This document shows, in pieces, positions 41,159 through 50,136 of a DNA stretch of 64,000 nucleotides. Within the stretch, counting starts at the first letter, position 1, and each line of letters starts with the position of its first letter. A program made the position numbers and the translations under genes. The notes below the pieces were generated by a model that saw only the letters and a program-made list of their open reading frames with translations, was not told the DNA's origin and searched no databases. This DNA comes from Ensifer adhaerens (GTDB taxonomy: Bacteria; Pseudomonadota; Alphaproteobacteria; Rhizobiales; Rhizobiaceae), in contig NZ_LGAP01000002.1 in NCBI RefSeq assembly GCF_001270265.1, forward strand, positions 494,001 through 558,000, read 5' to 3'.

Positions 41159-42196
41159 TTACTTGCACGCAGCGACGTCGCCCTTGACGCCCTGGCAGGC
41201 TTCGTCCTTGGAGATCCAGCCGGCGTCGATGACGACGTTCAGGTTATCCTTGGTGATCGGAAGCGGTGCGAGGAAGACCGACTGCATGGCAACGCCCTTG
41301 GGGCCGCCATTGAAGGCCGCCACGCCGACGATTTCTTCCATCTTCTTGCCGCTGGCCAGTTCGGCGGCGATTTCGGCCGCGCGCTTGCCGAGTTCACGCG
41401 AGTCCTTCCAGACCGAAACGGTCTGGGTGCCAAGTGCAACGCGGTTGAGGGCTGCCTTGTCGGCGTCCTGGCCGGAGACCGGAACAGAACCGGCCAGCCC
41501 CTGGGCGTCGAGGGCTGCAACCGCACCACCGGCGGTGCCGTCGTTGGAAGCGACGACCGCATCGACCTTGTTGTCGTTGGCGGTCAGGAACTGCTCCATG
41601 TTCTTCTGGGCATTTTCCGGCTTCCAGCCGTCGGTGTAGGCTTCCCCGACGTTCTTGATCTTGCCGGCATCGACGGCTTCCTTCAGTACTTCCATCTGTC
41701 CGGAGAAGAGGAAGTCGGCGTTCGGGTCGGCGGACGAGCCCTTGATGAAGACATAGTTGCCTTCCGGCTTGACCTTGAACACTTCGCGAGCCTGCATGCG
41801 GCCCACTTCCTTGTTGTCGAAGGTGATGTAGAAGGCGGCCGGATTTTCGATCAGGCGGTCGTAGCCGACAACAGGAATACCTTCGGCGGCGGCCTTTTCG
41901 ATGGCCGGGGCGATGGCGTCGCTGTCCTGAGCAAGCACGATCAGAGCGTTGGCGCCCTGGGCGATCAGCGCCTCGATGTCGGTCAGCTGCTTGGCAGCGG
42001 AAGACTGGGCGTCGGCGGAAATGTACTTGTCGCCGGATGCCTCAAGTGCTGCCTTGATGGCGGCTTCGTCGGTTTTCCAACGCTCTTCCTGGAAGTTGGA
42101 CCAGGAAACGCCGACCACCAGATCCTTGGCGATGGCGGCGGAATGCATCGACGCGATGATGGCAGCCCCTGCCATCAGCTTCAAAACGGATTTCAT
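41159..42196 (-). CDS. xylF: Xylose-type periplasmic sugar-binding protein
   Basis: 345 residues from the ATG at 42196, behind GGGAGGATGA. The signal peptide core is [19 protein letters not shown]. Binding-protein motifs are [60 protein letters not shown] and [20 protein letters not shown] with [20 protein letters not shown]. The NFQEERW and GYDRLI segments match XylF. A 237-bp spacer before the permease contains an imperfect GC-rich inverted repeat (around 41090-41125) that may reduce downstream expression. Confidence 0.88.
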   Translation of the reverse strand: MKSVLKLMAGAAIIASMHSAAIAKDLVVGVSWSNFQEERWKTDEAAIKAALEASGDKYISADAQSSAAKQLTDIEALIAQGANALIVLAQDSDAIAPAIEKAAAEGIPVVGYDRLIENPAAFYITFDNKEVGRMQAREVFKVKPEGNYVFIKGSSADPNADFLFSGQMEVLKEAVDAGKIKNVGEAYTDGWKPENAQKNMEQFLTANDNKVDAVVASNDGTAGGAVAALDAQGLAGSVPVSGQDADKAALNRVALGTQTVSVWKDSRELGKRAAEIAAELASGKKMEEIVGVAAFNGGPKGVAMQSVFLAPLPITKDNLNVVIDAGWISKDEACQGVKGDVAACK

Positions 42197-42300
42197 TTCA
42201 TCCTCCCGAGTGGCGGCCGGCTGAGCGTGCGAACCTCCCGCACCATCCTCGACCAGCCTTGCAACGCTGTCGAAATGCCACCGTAACATCGTCCGGCTTT

Positions 42301-42323
42301 ATTTTCTCGACAGTCGAGAAAAT
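42301..42323. promoter_or_regulatory. ROK-type operator, copy 1 (xylF side)
   Basis: A perfect palindrome with 11-bp arms ATTTTCTCGAC and GTCGAGAAAAT around a central A. It lies about 105 bp upstream of xylF and resembles operators of ROK/NagC-XylR repressors (AT-rich flanks with TCGA cores). Confidence 0.75.
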
Positions 42324-42635
42324 GAATGTCAGAGAATCCGGGGGCTGTCAACATGGCCAAATCGGCAGCGTTCGACACCGCGACACATCCTTTCCCCGTG
42401 GTTCCAATCGGGATTCACGAGAGCGTCGGCGATCCTTGTCACGGTCGGATTGGGGATTGTTATGTCATTTCAACGGTCACGGTCACCAAGCCTGGGTCGG
42501 GTGCCGGATGCTTTGCCTGCTGCCTCAACGGATCTTGACCGGCTGCCGTGCCGTTCACCTCTGGTCACCACCTTCCCGGCCGACGCCGAGCAGGGGTATC
42601 GCCGGTCCTCGGCACCCGAAATGGCCTGTGGATTA

Positions 42636-42654
42636 TTTCTCGACAGTCGAGAAA
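42636..42654. promoter_or_regulatory. ROK-type operator, copy 2 (regulator side)
   Basis: TTTCTCGAC-A-GTCGAGAAA, identical to the core of copy 1, lying 117 bp before the ROK gene start. Centres of the two copies are 333 bp apart, which would allow looping and joint control of both directions. Confidence 0.75.
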
Positions 42655-42771
42655 ATCAGTGGCAGAGATTGGCAAGGCTGTCGACAAGGCCGTCCGCGCC
42701 TTGCCTCGCCGTTCAACAGATGCTTTGGGAGGGCATGTGTTCGAAGGATCCGCCACCGGCAAGGACGTATG

Positions 42772-43992
42772 ATGCTGACTAAGTCCAGCACTGAGCTCGT
42801 GCGTCAGCAGAACAGCACTCTGGTTCTTGCCGCGCTGAGGCGCGCCCGCAATCTCTCCCATACCGAAATTTCCGCCGCCACCGGGCTGGCGTCGGCGACG
42901 GTTTCGGCGATCACCGCCGAGCTCGAGCGGGCGGGTGTGATCGCCAAGGCCGAGCAGCACGTGCAGGGCGGGCGGGGCCGTCCGCGCGTGCTGTTCACAC
43001 CGCGCCGCGACTGCGGCTATGTCATCGTCGTGCGCATCTCTTCGGATGTGGTGCAGTATTCGCTGACAGACTATGGCGGCACGTTGCTCGACCGCTTCGA
43101 GGAAGGCCGCAATCACGACCAGCGTGGTACGGCCGCCTTCGCGCAAACATTCGTCGATGCGTTGGAGCGCTTGCTGCAACGCTCGCGCCTGACGCGCGAT
43201 CGGGTACTCGCCGTCTCCATCAGCAGCAAAGGGTTGGTCGACGCGGATACCGGCGCGGCACGGCTGCTCTGGTCTCCCGTCTTCGGCAGCGAGCAACTCG
43301 ACTTTGCCGCGCTGCTTGCGCCGGACTGGCGGGGGGAGGTGATGCTCAACAATGAGACGCTGCTGGTGGCGCAGGCGCTGGCGGCCCAAGCGGAGCGCGC
43401 GCCGGAGGGCGGCTTCCGGTCGCTCGCCGCCATCTCGCTCGGCCACAGCATCGGCCTCGGAGTTGCCCGCAAGGGCAGGTTTGGCGAAATGGACGTAACG
43501 GCGCCGAATTTCGGGCACATGCTACACGCGCCGTCGGCGGGACTGTGCCGATGCGGCGCCTATGGCTGCATCGAGGCGGCGGCCGGGTTCTACGGCATCC
43601 TGCGGGCAGCCTTCGAAGTGCCGCCCGACACGATCCCGGCTAAGTTCGTGCCGATTGCCGAGATGGACAAGATTGCGGCGAGTGCGCGCCAGGGCCATCG
43701 AATGGCCGGCTACGCCTTTCGCCAGGCCGGCCTGGCACTCGGCAACGGCATCTCGCGCATGCTCAGTCTTTACGAGCGGATGCCGATCTATGTCACTGGT
43801 CCCGGCACACGCTACTTCGATCTGCTGCGCGGCGGGTTGGAGGAGGGCGTGTCCCAGTCGCTCCAGCTCCGGCTTCAGGGCGCACCGGAAATATCGGTCG
43901 TGCTCGACGAACAGCGGCTCGTTTTCGACGGACATCTGGAGCGTGCCTTGGGCGTGATCGACGGCGATATCGCGGCTGCCGGGCAGGCCTGA
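42772..43992 (+). CDS. ROK family transcriptional regulator (XylR-like)
   Basis: 406 residues from the ATG behind AAGGA. The N-terminal winged helix is NLSHTEISAATGLASATVSA with AITAELERAGVIAKAEQ. A ROK/sugar-kinase-like domain has SISSKGLVDADTG, AISLGHSIGLGVARKGRFGE and the zinc motif GLCRCGAYGCIEAAAG. It probably represses the divergent xylF operon and itself through the two palindromes, with the sugar as inducer. The kinase ATP-loop is degenerate, as usual for regulators. Confidence 0.9.
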   Translation: MLTKSSTELVRQQNSTLVLAALRRARNLSHTEISAATGLASATVSAITAELERAGVIAKAEQHVQGGRGRPRVLFTPRRDCGYVIVVRISSDVVQYSLTDYGGTLLDRFEEGRNHDQRGTAAFAQTFVDALERLLQRSRLTRDRVLAVSISSKGLVDADTGAARLLWSPVFGSEQLDFAALLAPDWRGEVMLNNETLLVAQALAAQAERAPEGGFRSLAAISLGHSIGLGVARKGRFGEMDVTAPNFGHMLHAPSAGLCRCGAYGCIEAAAGFYGILRAAFEVPPDTIPAKFVPIAEMDKIAASARQGHRMAGYAFRQAGLALGNGISRMLSLYERMPIYVTGPGTRYFDLLRGGLEEGVSQSLQLRLQGAPEISVVLDEQRLVFDGHLERALGVIDGDIAAAGQA

Positions 43993-44124
43993 AAGGGCCA
44001 TTGCCTCGATTATGCAAGCTTTCAACCATTTTTGGGGTTGTGCCGAAGGCGAACGATCAAAGTAATACAATTTACAGTTAATTAGCGACTCCTTGTCAAT
44101 GTGTCGTTGACGCGGGAGACGATC

Positions 44125-46491
44125 ATGTTTTCAGTGATTGCATGCATACGCGATGACCACGATTGGCGCCTGGTTCTGGTGGCCGCCGTGGTTTGCCTGG
44201 CCGGTTGCGTCGCAACCATGCTGTTGCTGCTGCGCGCCCAGCGAAGCGAAGGCAACCAGCGCGGGCTCTGGACCGCGGCGAGCGGTTTTGCCTGCGGTAT
44301 CGGCGTCTGGTCGACCCATTTCATTGCCATGCTTGCCTATGATGGCGGGATGACGGTTTCCTATGGCGCCTCCGGGACGGCGCTCTCGATCGCGGTCGCA
44401 GTCGCGGCGGCGTGGGTTGCGTTCACGGTCGGGCTTGGTGCGCGGTCGTATTACGCACTGGCATCAAGCGGTGCCCTGCTGGGTATCGGCATTGCCGCCA
44501 TGCACTTTACCGGCATGCAGGCGCTCGAGATGCCGGGACACATCGTCTACGACACAAGGTTCACGGTTTTCGCCATGGGCGCCGGCATCCTGCTGGCGAT
44601 CGCAGCGCTTCATGCGTTTCATGTGCTGCGCAATGCCCGCCGTCTTGTCGTCTCGACCCTGCTGCTCGTCGTTGCCATCTGCGTCCTGCACTTCACGTCG
44701 ATGAGCGGTGTCACGCTGGTGCCGGCGCCGGATATTCCGACGGCCGATGTCATCCATCCCGCCTGGCTTGCCGGCGGGGTCATCGCGGCCTCGACCATGT
44801 TGATCATCCTGGCTTTCGGCGCATTGTTCGTCGACCGCCATCTGACCGACCTGCGTGGACTTGCCAACGCGTCACTGGAAGGCATGGCCATCGTGCACGA
44901 GGGCCGCATCATCGACGCCAACGAGCGTTTTGCACGCCTGACGGGGTGGAAGGTTGCGGAACTTGCCGGCAGGGATCCGGCGGAGATTTTCGCCTTCGGC
45001 ACGGCAGGATTGGAGCGCCGGCACCGCGGCGACGGCCCGGCCGAGATCGACCTGGTCAATGTGGCCGGCCAGTCCGTACCCGTCGAATTCATGTGCCGGA
45101 CGATCGAGTATCGCGGGCGCGAATGCGAGGTGATCTTCGTGCGCGACCTCAGCGCGCGCAAGGAGGCCGAACGCACCATCGAGCATCTGGCGCACCACGA
45201 TGCGCTGACCGATCTCCCCAATCGCGGCTTTTTCGACCGTCGCCTTGCCCAGGCCATGGCGGCTGCGGCGGCGAAGAACGAGCAGCTTGCGATCCTTTGT
45301 CTTGATCTCGATCGCTTCAAGGCGGTCAACGACATCTTTGGCCATGGCGAGGGCGATCGCATCCTCATGAAGGTTGCCGACATCCTGCGCAAGGCGGCCG
45401 GCGAGGGGGATACCGTCGCCCGGCTGGGCGGTGACGAATTTGCCATTCTTCAGGCGGGAGGCGTACAGCCGGAGGCGGCGCGTCACCTGTCGGATCGCAT
45501 CCTGACGTATTTTGCCGCGGAGATGGATACGAACCGCGATCCGACGGCCATCGGCGTCAGCATCGGTGCTGCTATTTACCCGACCGATGGCGACACCGCC
45601 GACCGGCTGCGCAACAATGCCGACACGGCCCTCTACCGCGCCAAGCAATCGGGCAAGGGGATCGCCTGCTTCTTCGATACCGAGATGGACGAGGCGGTGC
45701 GCACACGTCGGCAGATCGAAAACGACCTCAGGCACGCCGTCCTGCGCCGGCAGCTCTTCCTTGAATACCAACCGCTCGTCGATCTGCGCGGCGACCGGAT
45801 CCTGGGCTACGAAGCGCTCTTGCGCTGGATGCATCCGGAACGCGGCCTGATCAGTCCCGATGTCTTCATCCCGATCGCCGAGCAAAGCGGTTCGATCATC
45901 CAGATCGGCGAATGGGTGCTGGAGCAGGCCTGCAGGGAGGCGGCGAAGTGGAACGAGCCTTTGCCGGTTTCGGTCAATATCTCGCCGGTTCAGTTCCTGC
46001 TTCCCAATCTGTTCGACCAGATCTTCAGCATCCTGCGGCGCACCGGTCTTGAGCCGCGCAGGCTGGAACTCGAAATCACCGAGGCGGCGCTCCTGCACAA
46101 TCGCGAAGACGTTCTCGCCACCCTCGGACGATTGCGGATCCATGGGGTGCGCATCGTCATGGATGATTTCGGCACCGGGCATTCCTCGCTCAGCAACCTG
46201 CAGACCTTCCCGTTCGACAAGCTGAAGATCGATTGCAGCTTCACCGCCCTGCTCGACAAGGATCCCTCGGCGCATGCGATCGTGCGGGCGATCATCGCGC
46301 TCGGCAACAGCCTCAACCTGCCTGTGGTGACCGAGGGCGTGGAAACGGAGAGGCAGAAGCAGATCCTGGTCGATGAGGGCTGCCTGCAGGTCCAGGGGTT
46401 CCTCACCGGCAGGCCCGGCGTCGCGCCAAGCACGGGACAGGAGGAACAGGCCGGCGGATGGGAGAATGTGCCGCTGCGCGCCGACGGCTGA
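44125..46491 (+). CDS. MHYT-PAS-GGDEF-EAL cyclic-di-GMP signalling protein
   Basis: 788 residues from the ATG at 44125 (GGGAGA 7 bases upstream). The N-terminal MHYT membrane sensor (about 10-240) has GIGVWSTHFIAMLAYDGG, AAMHFTGMQALEM and VLHFTSMSGVTL, motifs proposed to bind copper and sense oxygen, CO or NO. PAS is at about 250-345, GGDEF at about 355-520 (RLGGDEFAIL intact) and EAL at about 535-775 (GYEALLRW, LEITEAALLHN, MDDFGTGHSSLS, VTEGVETERQ). Both catalytic sites look intact, so it could make or break c-di-GMP. Confidence 0.93.
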   Translation: MFSVIACIRDDHDWRLVLVAAVVCLAGCVATMLLLLRAQRSEGNQRGLWTAASGFACGIGVWSTHFIAMLAYDGGMTVSYGASGTALSIAVAVAAAWVAFTVGLGARSYYALASSGALLGIGIAAMHFTGMQALEMPGHIVYDTRFTVFAMGAGILLAIAALHAFHVLRNARRLVVSTLLLVVAICVLHFTSMSGVTLVPAPDIPTADVIHPAWLAGGVIAASTMLIILAFGALFVDRHLTDLRGLANASLEGMAIVHEGRIIDANERFARLTGWKVAELAGRDPAEIFAFGTAGLERRHRGDGPAEIDLVNVAGQSVPVEFMCRTIEYRGRECEVIFVRDLSARKEAERTIEHLAHHDALTDLPNRGFFDRRLAQAMAAAAAKNEQLAILCLDLDRFKAVNDIFGHGEGDRILMKVADILRKAAGEGDTVARLGGDEFAILQAGGVQPEAARHLSDRILTYFAAEMDTNRDPTAIGVSIGAAIYPTDGDTADRLRNNADTALYRAKQSGKGIACFFDTEMDEAVRTRRQIENDLRHAVLRRQLFLEYQPLVDLRGDRILGYEALLRWMHPERGLISPDVFIPIAEQSGSIIQIGEWVLEQACREAAKWNEPLPVSVNISPVQFLLPNLFDQIFSILRRTGLEPRRLELEITEAALLHNREDVLATLGRLRIHGVRIVMDDFGTGHSSLSNLQTFPFDKLKIDCSFTALLDKDPSAHAIVRAIIALGNSLNLPVVTEGVETERQKQILVDEGCLQVQGFLTGRPGVAPSTGQEEQAGGWENVPLRADG

Positions 46492-46523
46492 AGCGGTTTG
46501 TCTTTGCCAATTGGCTGGTGGTG

Positions 46524-46631
46524 CTTACAGCGCCGCGCGTCAAATATGACGCGCTAAGGGCGCTGTAACACTTTAAACTTGCTGCATAATTCTATCCTTG
46601 AATCGGATCCGATTTAAGGAATTATGCAGTA
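46524..46631 (+). repeat. Palindromic repeat, family B copy 1
   Basis: About 108 bp: an ACAGCGCCGCGCGTC / GACGCGC / GCGCTGTAAC hairpin, then TTGCTGCATAATTC, then TTGAATCGGATCCGATTTAA and GGAATTATGCAGTA. The second half is itself a long imperfect palindrome. Closely matching copies occur at 58655-58763 and, inverted, at 59551-59651. It abuts a family A repeat. Confidence 0.75.
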
Positions 46632-46720
46632 GGAGCGCTTCCGGTCGGAAACGCTCCAGCACTTCGTTTCTACGCATTTCCGCGCGGAAAACCGCTTGGC
46701 AGATTTCCTGGAAATGCTTT
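46631..46720 (-). repeat. RIME-like palindromic repeat, family A copy 3
   Basis: About 90 bp: AGGAGCGCTTCCGGTCGG, GAAACGCTCC, CGCATTTCCGCGCGGAAAAC, CTGGAAATGC. It directly follows family B copy 1. Its outer edge overlaps the idhA stop codon, just as copy 1 of this family overlaps a stop at 3888. Confidence 0.7.
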
Positions 46721-47711
46721 ACGCGACGCTGATCTGGCGCTTTTCCACGACCGACTTCACGGCCGCGTCGGCAAGCACGAGCGCTGCCAGGCCATCCTTG
46801 CCCGACGGGGTGATTTCTGCACCCTTCTCGATCGCGGCGATGAAGCTTTCGATCTCGTTGGCATAGGCTTCGGTATAGCGGGTCATGAAGAAATCGTGCA
46901 GTGGCGGGCGGGTATAGCCTTCGCCGTTGGCGATCTCGATCGATACCGGGCGCTGGTTTTCGGCCGAGACGACACCCTTGGAGCCGTGAACCTCGATGCG
47001 CTGGTCGTAGCCATAGGTGGCGCGGCGCGAATTGGAGATGATCGCCTGCTTGCCGGATGCGGTCTGCAGGATGACGGAGACGCTGTCGTAGTCGCCGGCC
47101 TCGCCGATCGCCTTGTCGACCAGAACGGCGGCGGTTGCCGTTACCGATACCGGCTCTTCGCCCAGCAGGAAGCGAGCCATGTCGAAGTCATGGATCGTCA
47201 TGTCGCGGAAGATGCCGCCCGAACGCTTGATGTAGTCGACCGGCGGCGCGCCGGGATCGCGCGACGTGATCGTGACCATTTCGACGTCGCCGATCTTGCC
47301 AGCGTCGATGGCCTTGCGCACGGCCATGAAATGCGGGTCGAAGCGGCGGTTGAAGCCGACCATCAGCTTGCCCTTGGTCTCGGCCACCACCTTCATGCAG
47401 GCTCTGACGCGATCGACATCGAGATCAATAGGCTTTTCGCAGAAGATCGCCTTACCGGCGCGGGCAAAACGCTCGATCAGGTCGGCATGGGTGTCGGTCG
47501 GCGTGCAGATGACGACGGCGTCGATATCGGCCGATTTTTCGATCGCCTCGATGGTGCGGACCTCGCAGCCATAGGCCTTGGCGATGGCATCGGCGGCGGC
47601 CGGGAAGGCATCGGCCACGGCGACGAGTACGGCATCCGGATTGCCGCTGACGGCCTTTGCATGAACCTTGCCGATGCGTCCGGCGCCCAGAAGACCAAAT
47701 CTCACTGTCAT
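46719..47711 (-). CDS. idhA: Inositol 2-dehydrogenase IdhA
   Basis: 330 residues, family length. The Rossmann motif is GLLGAGRIGKVHAKAVSGNP; the catalytic Lys lies in FCEKPIDLDVDRVRACMKVV; the Asp/His pair is in IFRDMTIHDFDMARFLLGEE; and a typical rhizobial IdhA C-terminus follows (YTEAYANEIESFIAAIEKGA). It oxidises myo-inositol to scyllo-inosose with NAD, the first step of inositol catabolism. The other iol genes are not in the window. The start at 47711 begins exactly at the Rossmann fold. The match to Sinorhizobium IdhA from memory is very close. Confidence 0.93.
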   Translation of the reverse strand: MTVRFGLLGAGRIGKVHAKAVSGNPDAVLVAVADAFPAAADAIAKAYGCEVRTIEAIEKSADIDAVVICTPTDTHADLIERFARAGKAIFCEKPIDLDVDRVRACMKVVAETKGKLMVGFNRRFDPHFMAVRKAIDAGKIGDVEMVTITSRDPGAPPVDYIKRSGGIFRDMTIHDFDMARFLLGEEPVSVTATAAVLVDKAIGEAGDYDSVSVILQTASGKQAIISNSRRATYGYDQRIEVHGSKGVVSAENQRPVSIEIANGEGYTRPPLHDFFMTRYTEAYANEIESFIAAIEKGAEITPSGKDGLAALVLADAAVKSVVEKRQISVA

Positions 47712-48063
47712 CTCTGTCTCTCTCGAAATCCGGTCCTCGACCGGGAAGGTGCGTGATGATCGGCGCTCATCGCGCAAAGGCGCCGCGGAAGGGCAATTCC
47801 GCGAATCGGTCGGAAGATGTTTGTCGGCCATGCGCCGCGGATGCCGCGCGCTTTCCTCTCCCTCGCTCGACCCTTTCTCCCGCACGGCGCTCTGAACCGC
47901 CTGTTCGGAATGAAATAGTCGATGAAATAATTTTCGGAATTTTTATTCTATTTTCGTGGTGCCCGTCAAGTGCGCCGCGCGGTCGCGGGCTTGCGGCGGC
48001 AGGTGGATTTCCCCTACAACAAATCCTTTGCCGATCACGAGCGCAAGACAGCCAGAGGACAAG
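47712..48063. other. 352-bp divergent intergenic region upstream of idhA
   Basis: Mostly GC-rich without a convincing gene. An AT-rich block at about 47905-47955 holds a GGAA-N6-TTCT sequence (47936-47949). This is one mismatch from the GGAA-N6-TTCC site I recall for the rhizobial inositol regulator IolR. The match is weak. Confidence 0.35.
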
Positions 48064-48318
48064 ATGATCAAACTCATCGACCCGGACCACGCCTTTTACC
48101 GTCCCTTGTGGCGCCGGCTTTTGATCTTCCTGGTCTGCGCCGGCTGGGCGGCGCTCGAATTCTATCACGACCAGCCGTTCTTCAGCATCATCGCTCTGGC
48201 GATCGCCGCCTATGTCGGCTCTTCGCTGCTGCTTTTCTACAAGCCGACCGACAAGGCTGCAGGTGGTGAGGGCTCTGCGCCAAAAGACGAGACGCCCAAG
48301 GCCGACAACGACGCGTGA
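48064..48318 (+). CDS. Small inner-membrane protein
   Basis: 84 residues with two hydrophobic segments, RLLIFLVCAGWAALEF and FFSIIALAIAAYVGSSLLLF, and a charged Gly/Lys/Asp tail. The segment LIDPDHAFYRPLWRRLLIFL resembles DUF3329-type proteins. Function is unknown. The start at 48064 follows an AGAGGACAAG ribosome site. It converges with the J-like gene, 7 bases away. Confidence 0.8.
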   Translation: MIKLIDPDHAFYRPLWRRLLIFLVCAGWAALEFYHDQPFFSIIALAIAAYVGSSLLLFYKPTDKAAGGEGSAPKDETPKADNDA

Positions 48319-48325
48319 GCGGCGT

Positions 48326-48766
48326 TCAGGCCGCCTGCACCTGGCGTGAGGCCTCGTCGATAAGCATGTTGGCGAGTTTCATCCGCACCGTCGCATTGGC
48401 GCGGAAGTCCAGCGGCAGGCGGTCGGGATGATTGGCGGCAGCGAAGCTTCGCCGCTTGGCGGCAAGCGTCGCAAGCGTCTCCCTTTCACCAAGGTCGAGC
48501 TCCTCGGCGACTTCGGCAAGACTGGTGCGCTTGAGAAACTCCGGCATCGACTCTGTCGGGGGCGGCTCGACGAAGGACGCATCGAGATAGGCGCGCTCGA
48601 CCGCGCTGCGCGCAGCCGAGGCACTATCGCTGCCGCCGGTAACGAACGTGGTTGCGAACGAAGGCGCGCGCGACGTCGCGAAGACCTCCGTTTCGGCGGT
48701 CTCTTCCTCGTCTTCTTCCGTCTTCAGCCGCTCGAGCACGGACTGAAACACCGACATTCCAAACAT
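48326..48766 (-). CDS. Protein with degenerate J-domain-like C-terminus
   Basis: 146 residues from the ATG at 48766, behind GGAGG. The N-terminal two-thirds is acidic and Ser/Thr/Ala-rich and probably disordered (KTEEDEEETAETEVFATSRA). The C-terminal part, LGERETLATLAAKRRSFAAA followed by NHPDRLPLDFRANATVRMKL, shows the HPD tripeptide and helix pattern of a J domain. It may be a DnaK co-chaperone-like adaptor; this is an inference from the motif alone. Confidence 0.7.
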   Translation of the reverse strand: MFGMSVFQSVLERLKTEEDEEETAETEVFATSRAPSFATTFVTGGSDSASAARSAVERAYLDASFVEPPPTESMPEFLKRTSLAEVAEELDLGERETLATLAAKRRSFAAANHPDRLPLDFRANATVRMKLANMLIDEASRQVQAA

Positions 48767-48874
48767 GGTGCCTCCGCTATCCCGGCGCAAAATGCCTGAT
48801 GGAGATTATCCCAGGCTGATCAACCACGTTGATCATACCAGGCTGCTCAGACGAAGCTGATCATGCCGGGCTGA

Positions 48875-49858
48875 TCAGGCTCGCCCCTGCTTGAGAATGA
48901 GATCGTAGAGCAGTTTGGCGCTCGGCGGCAGCGCGCGCCCCTCGGCGGTGATCAGTCCGTAGGGTTTGATTCGGATCGGGACCTCGGGCTTCAGGATACG
49001 GATCTCGCCGGCCGGGGTGCCGTTGTCGGCAATCAGGTTGGCGACATCGAGCGCCACCGGCGCCATCGCGTTGGTGGTGCGCACGATCGACAGCGTCAGG
49101 ATGATCGACGAGGGGTTGATCACGGTCGCCGGCAGGCGCACGCCGGCGGACATGAAGCTGTCCTCGACCGCGCGCCGAAGCAGCGTTCCCGGCGGCTGGA
49201 ACACCCAGTCGTAGGAGGGGAGATCTTCGGCGCCGGCAATGGGTTTGTCGAGCAGGGGATGGCCGTCGCGCACGATCAGGCAGACCTCCTCGTAACCGAT
49301 CTCGACCATGTTGAAGAGCCGCGGGCTGAGATCGTCCGGGATGCGGCCGACGACGAAGTCGTGGCGGGCGGCGAGCAGCTCGCGCGTCAGCACATTGCTG
49401 TTTTCAATCTGGATGTTGATCTCGATGCCGGGATAGGCGGTAATGACCTGGCGGATCGCCGGAACGGCGAGATTGAGCGCCGGCCCGGTCACCGAGCCGA
49501 TCGACACCGAGCCGCCGCTGCCGGTCTTCAGTTCGCTGATCTCGCGCGATGCTTCCCGCAGTTCCAGAAAGATCGTGCGCGCGCGCCGCGCCAGCGCCTG
49601 GCCGTAGCGCGTCAGCTCCACGCCGCGCGCGACTCGCTCGCAGATCGGCGCCTTCAGGATCGTCTCGATCTCGGCCAGCATGCGCGAGGCGGCGGGCTGG
49701 GAGATCCCGAGAGTCTCGGCCGCAGCGCTGATGCGACGATGATCGTCGATCGCAAGGATCAGCCTGAGGTGATTGATCTTCAGCCCTGAGCGAAAGAGCC
49801 CGGTGTCGAACTGTTCGCCGGCAATCCCTATGGTGCCGGGCTTTCCATCCTTCATCAT
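48875..49858 (-). CDS. gbpR: LysR family regulator GbpR (galactose/arabinose-binding protein regulator)
   Basis: 327 residues. The HTH is INHLRLILAIDDHRRISAAA with AETLGISQPAASRMLAEIE; the effector domain has VSIGSVTGPALNLAVPAIRQ, HDFVVGRIPDDLSPRLFNMV, and VCLIVRDGHPLLDKPIAGAE. In Agrobacterium the LysR protein GbpR is divergent from chvE and controls it in response to arabinose, fucose and galactose; the same divergent layout with chvE is seen here. Start ambiguity is one codon (two adjacent ATGs). Confidence 0.9.
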   Translation of the reverse strand: MMKDGKPGTIGIAGEQFDTGLFRSGLKINHLRLILAIDDHRRISAAAETLGISQPAASRMLAEIETILKAPICERVARGVELTRYGQALARRARTIFLELREASREISELKTGSGGSVSIGSVTGPALNLAVPAIRQVITAYPGIEINIQIENSNVLTRELLAARHDFVVGRIPDDLSPRLFNMVEIGYEEVCLIVRDGHPLLDKPIAGAEDLPSYDWVFQPPGTLLRRAVEDSFMSAGVRLPATVINPSSIILTLSIVRTTNAMAPVALDVANLIADNGTPAGEIRILKPEVPIRIKPYGLITAEGRALPPSAKLLYDLILKQGRA

Positions 49859-50136
49859 TGTGACCAGAACCGTTTTCAGAATGTTTCAAAAATCACACTG
49901 TTTTCGAGTATTATACCAATAATGATATGCTAGCAAAGCGATATTGTATTTGACAGTTATGGCTTTTGATTCCAGTTTTTCGCCATGTGCCAGTGCATGT
50001 GGGAGCATGCGGGCGGGGAGGACTTTCCTTCACCTGGATCCACCGCCGGAGACGCGATCTCCGGGCCGGTGGATCGCTGCGCATAGGACGGGGAGGCTGC
50101 GGGCCTGCCGGCTTCAACACTTTTGGGAGAGACCTG

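Larger units (their letters stand above)
42197..42771. promoter_or_regulatory. 575-bp divergent regulatory region between xylF and the ROK regulator
   Basis: Unusually long for this compact genome. It holds two copies of the same operator palindrome (42301-42323 and 42636-42654), one near each gene's start. Short open frames inside it (for example 42326-42538, plus strand) have no recognisable domain and no good ribosome site. Confidence 0.6.

Noticed and set aside
42326-42538. Small plus-strand frame inside the xylF/ROK gap
   Set aside because: It lacks a ribosome site, has no domain, and lies within a region better explained as regulatory.
44872-46275. A 467-codon minus-strand frame
   Set aside because: It is antisense to the intact GGDEF-EAL coding sequence.
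47936-47949. IolR site upstream of idhA
   Set aside because: GGAA-N6-TTCT has one mismatch to the recalled consensus and lies 225 bp from the start codon, so it is only noted within the intergenic entry.
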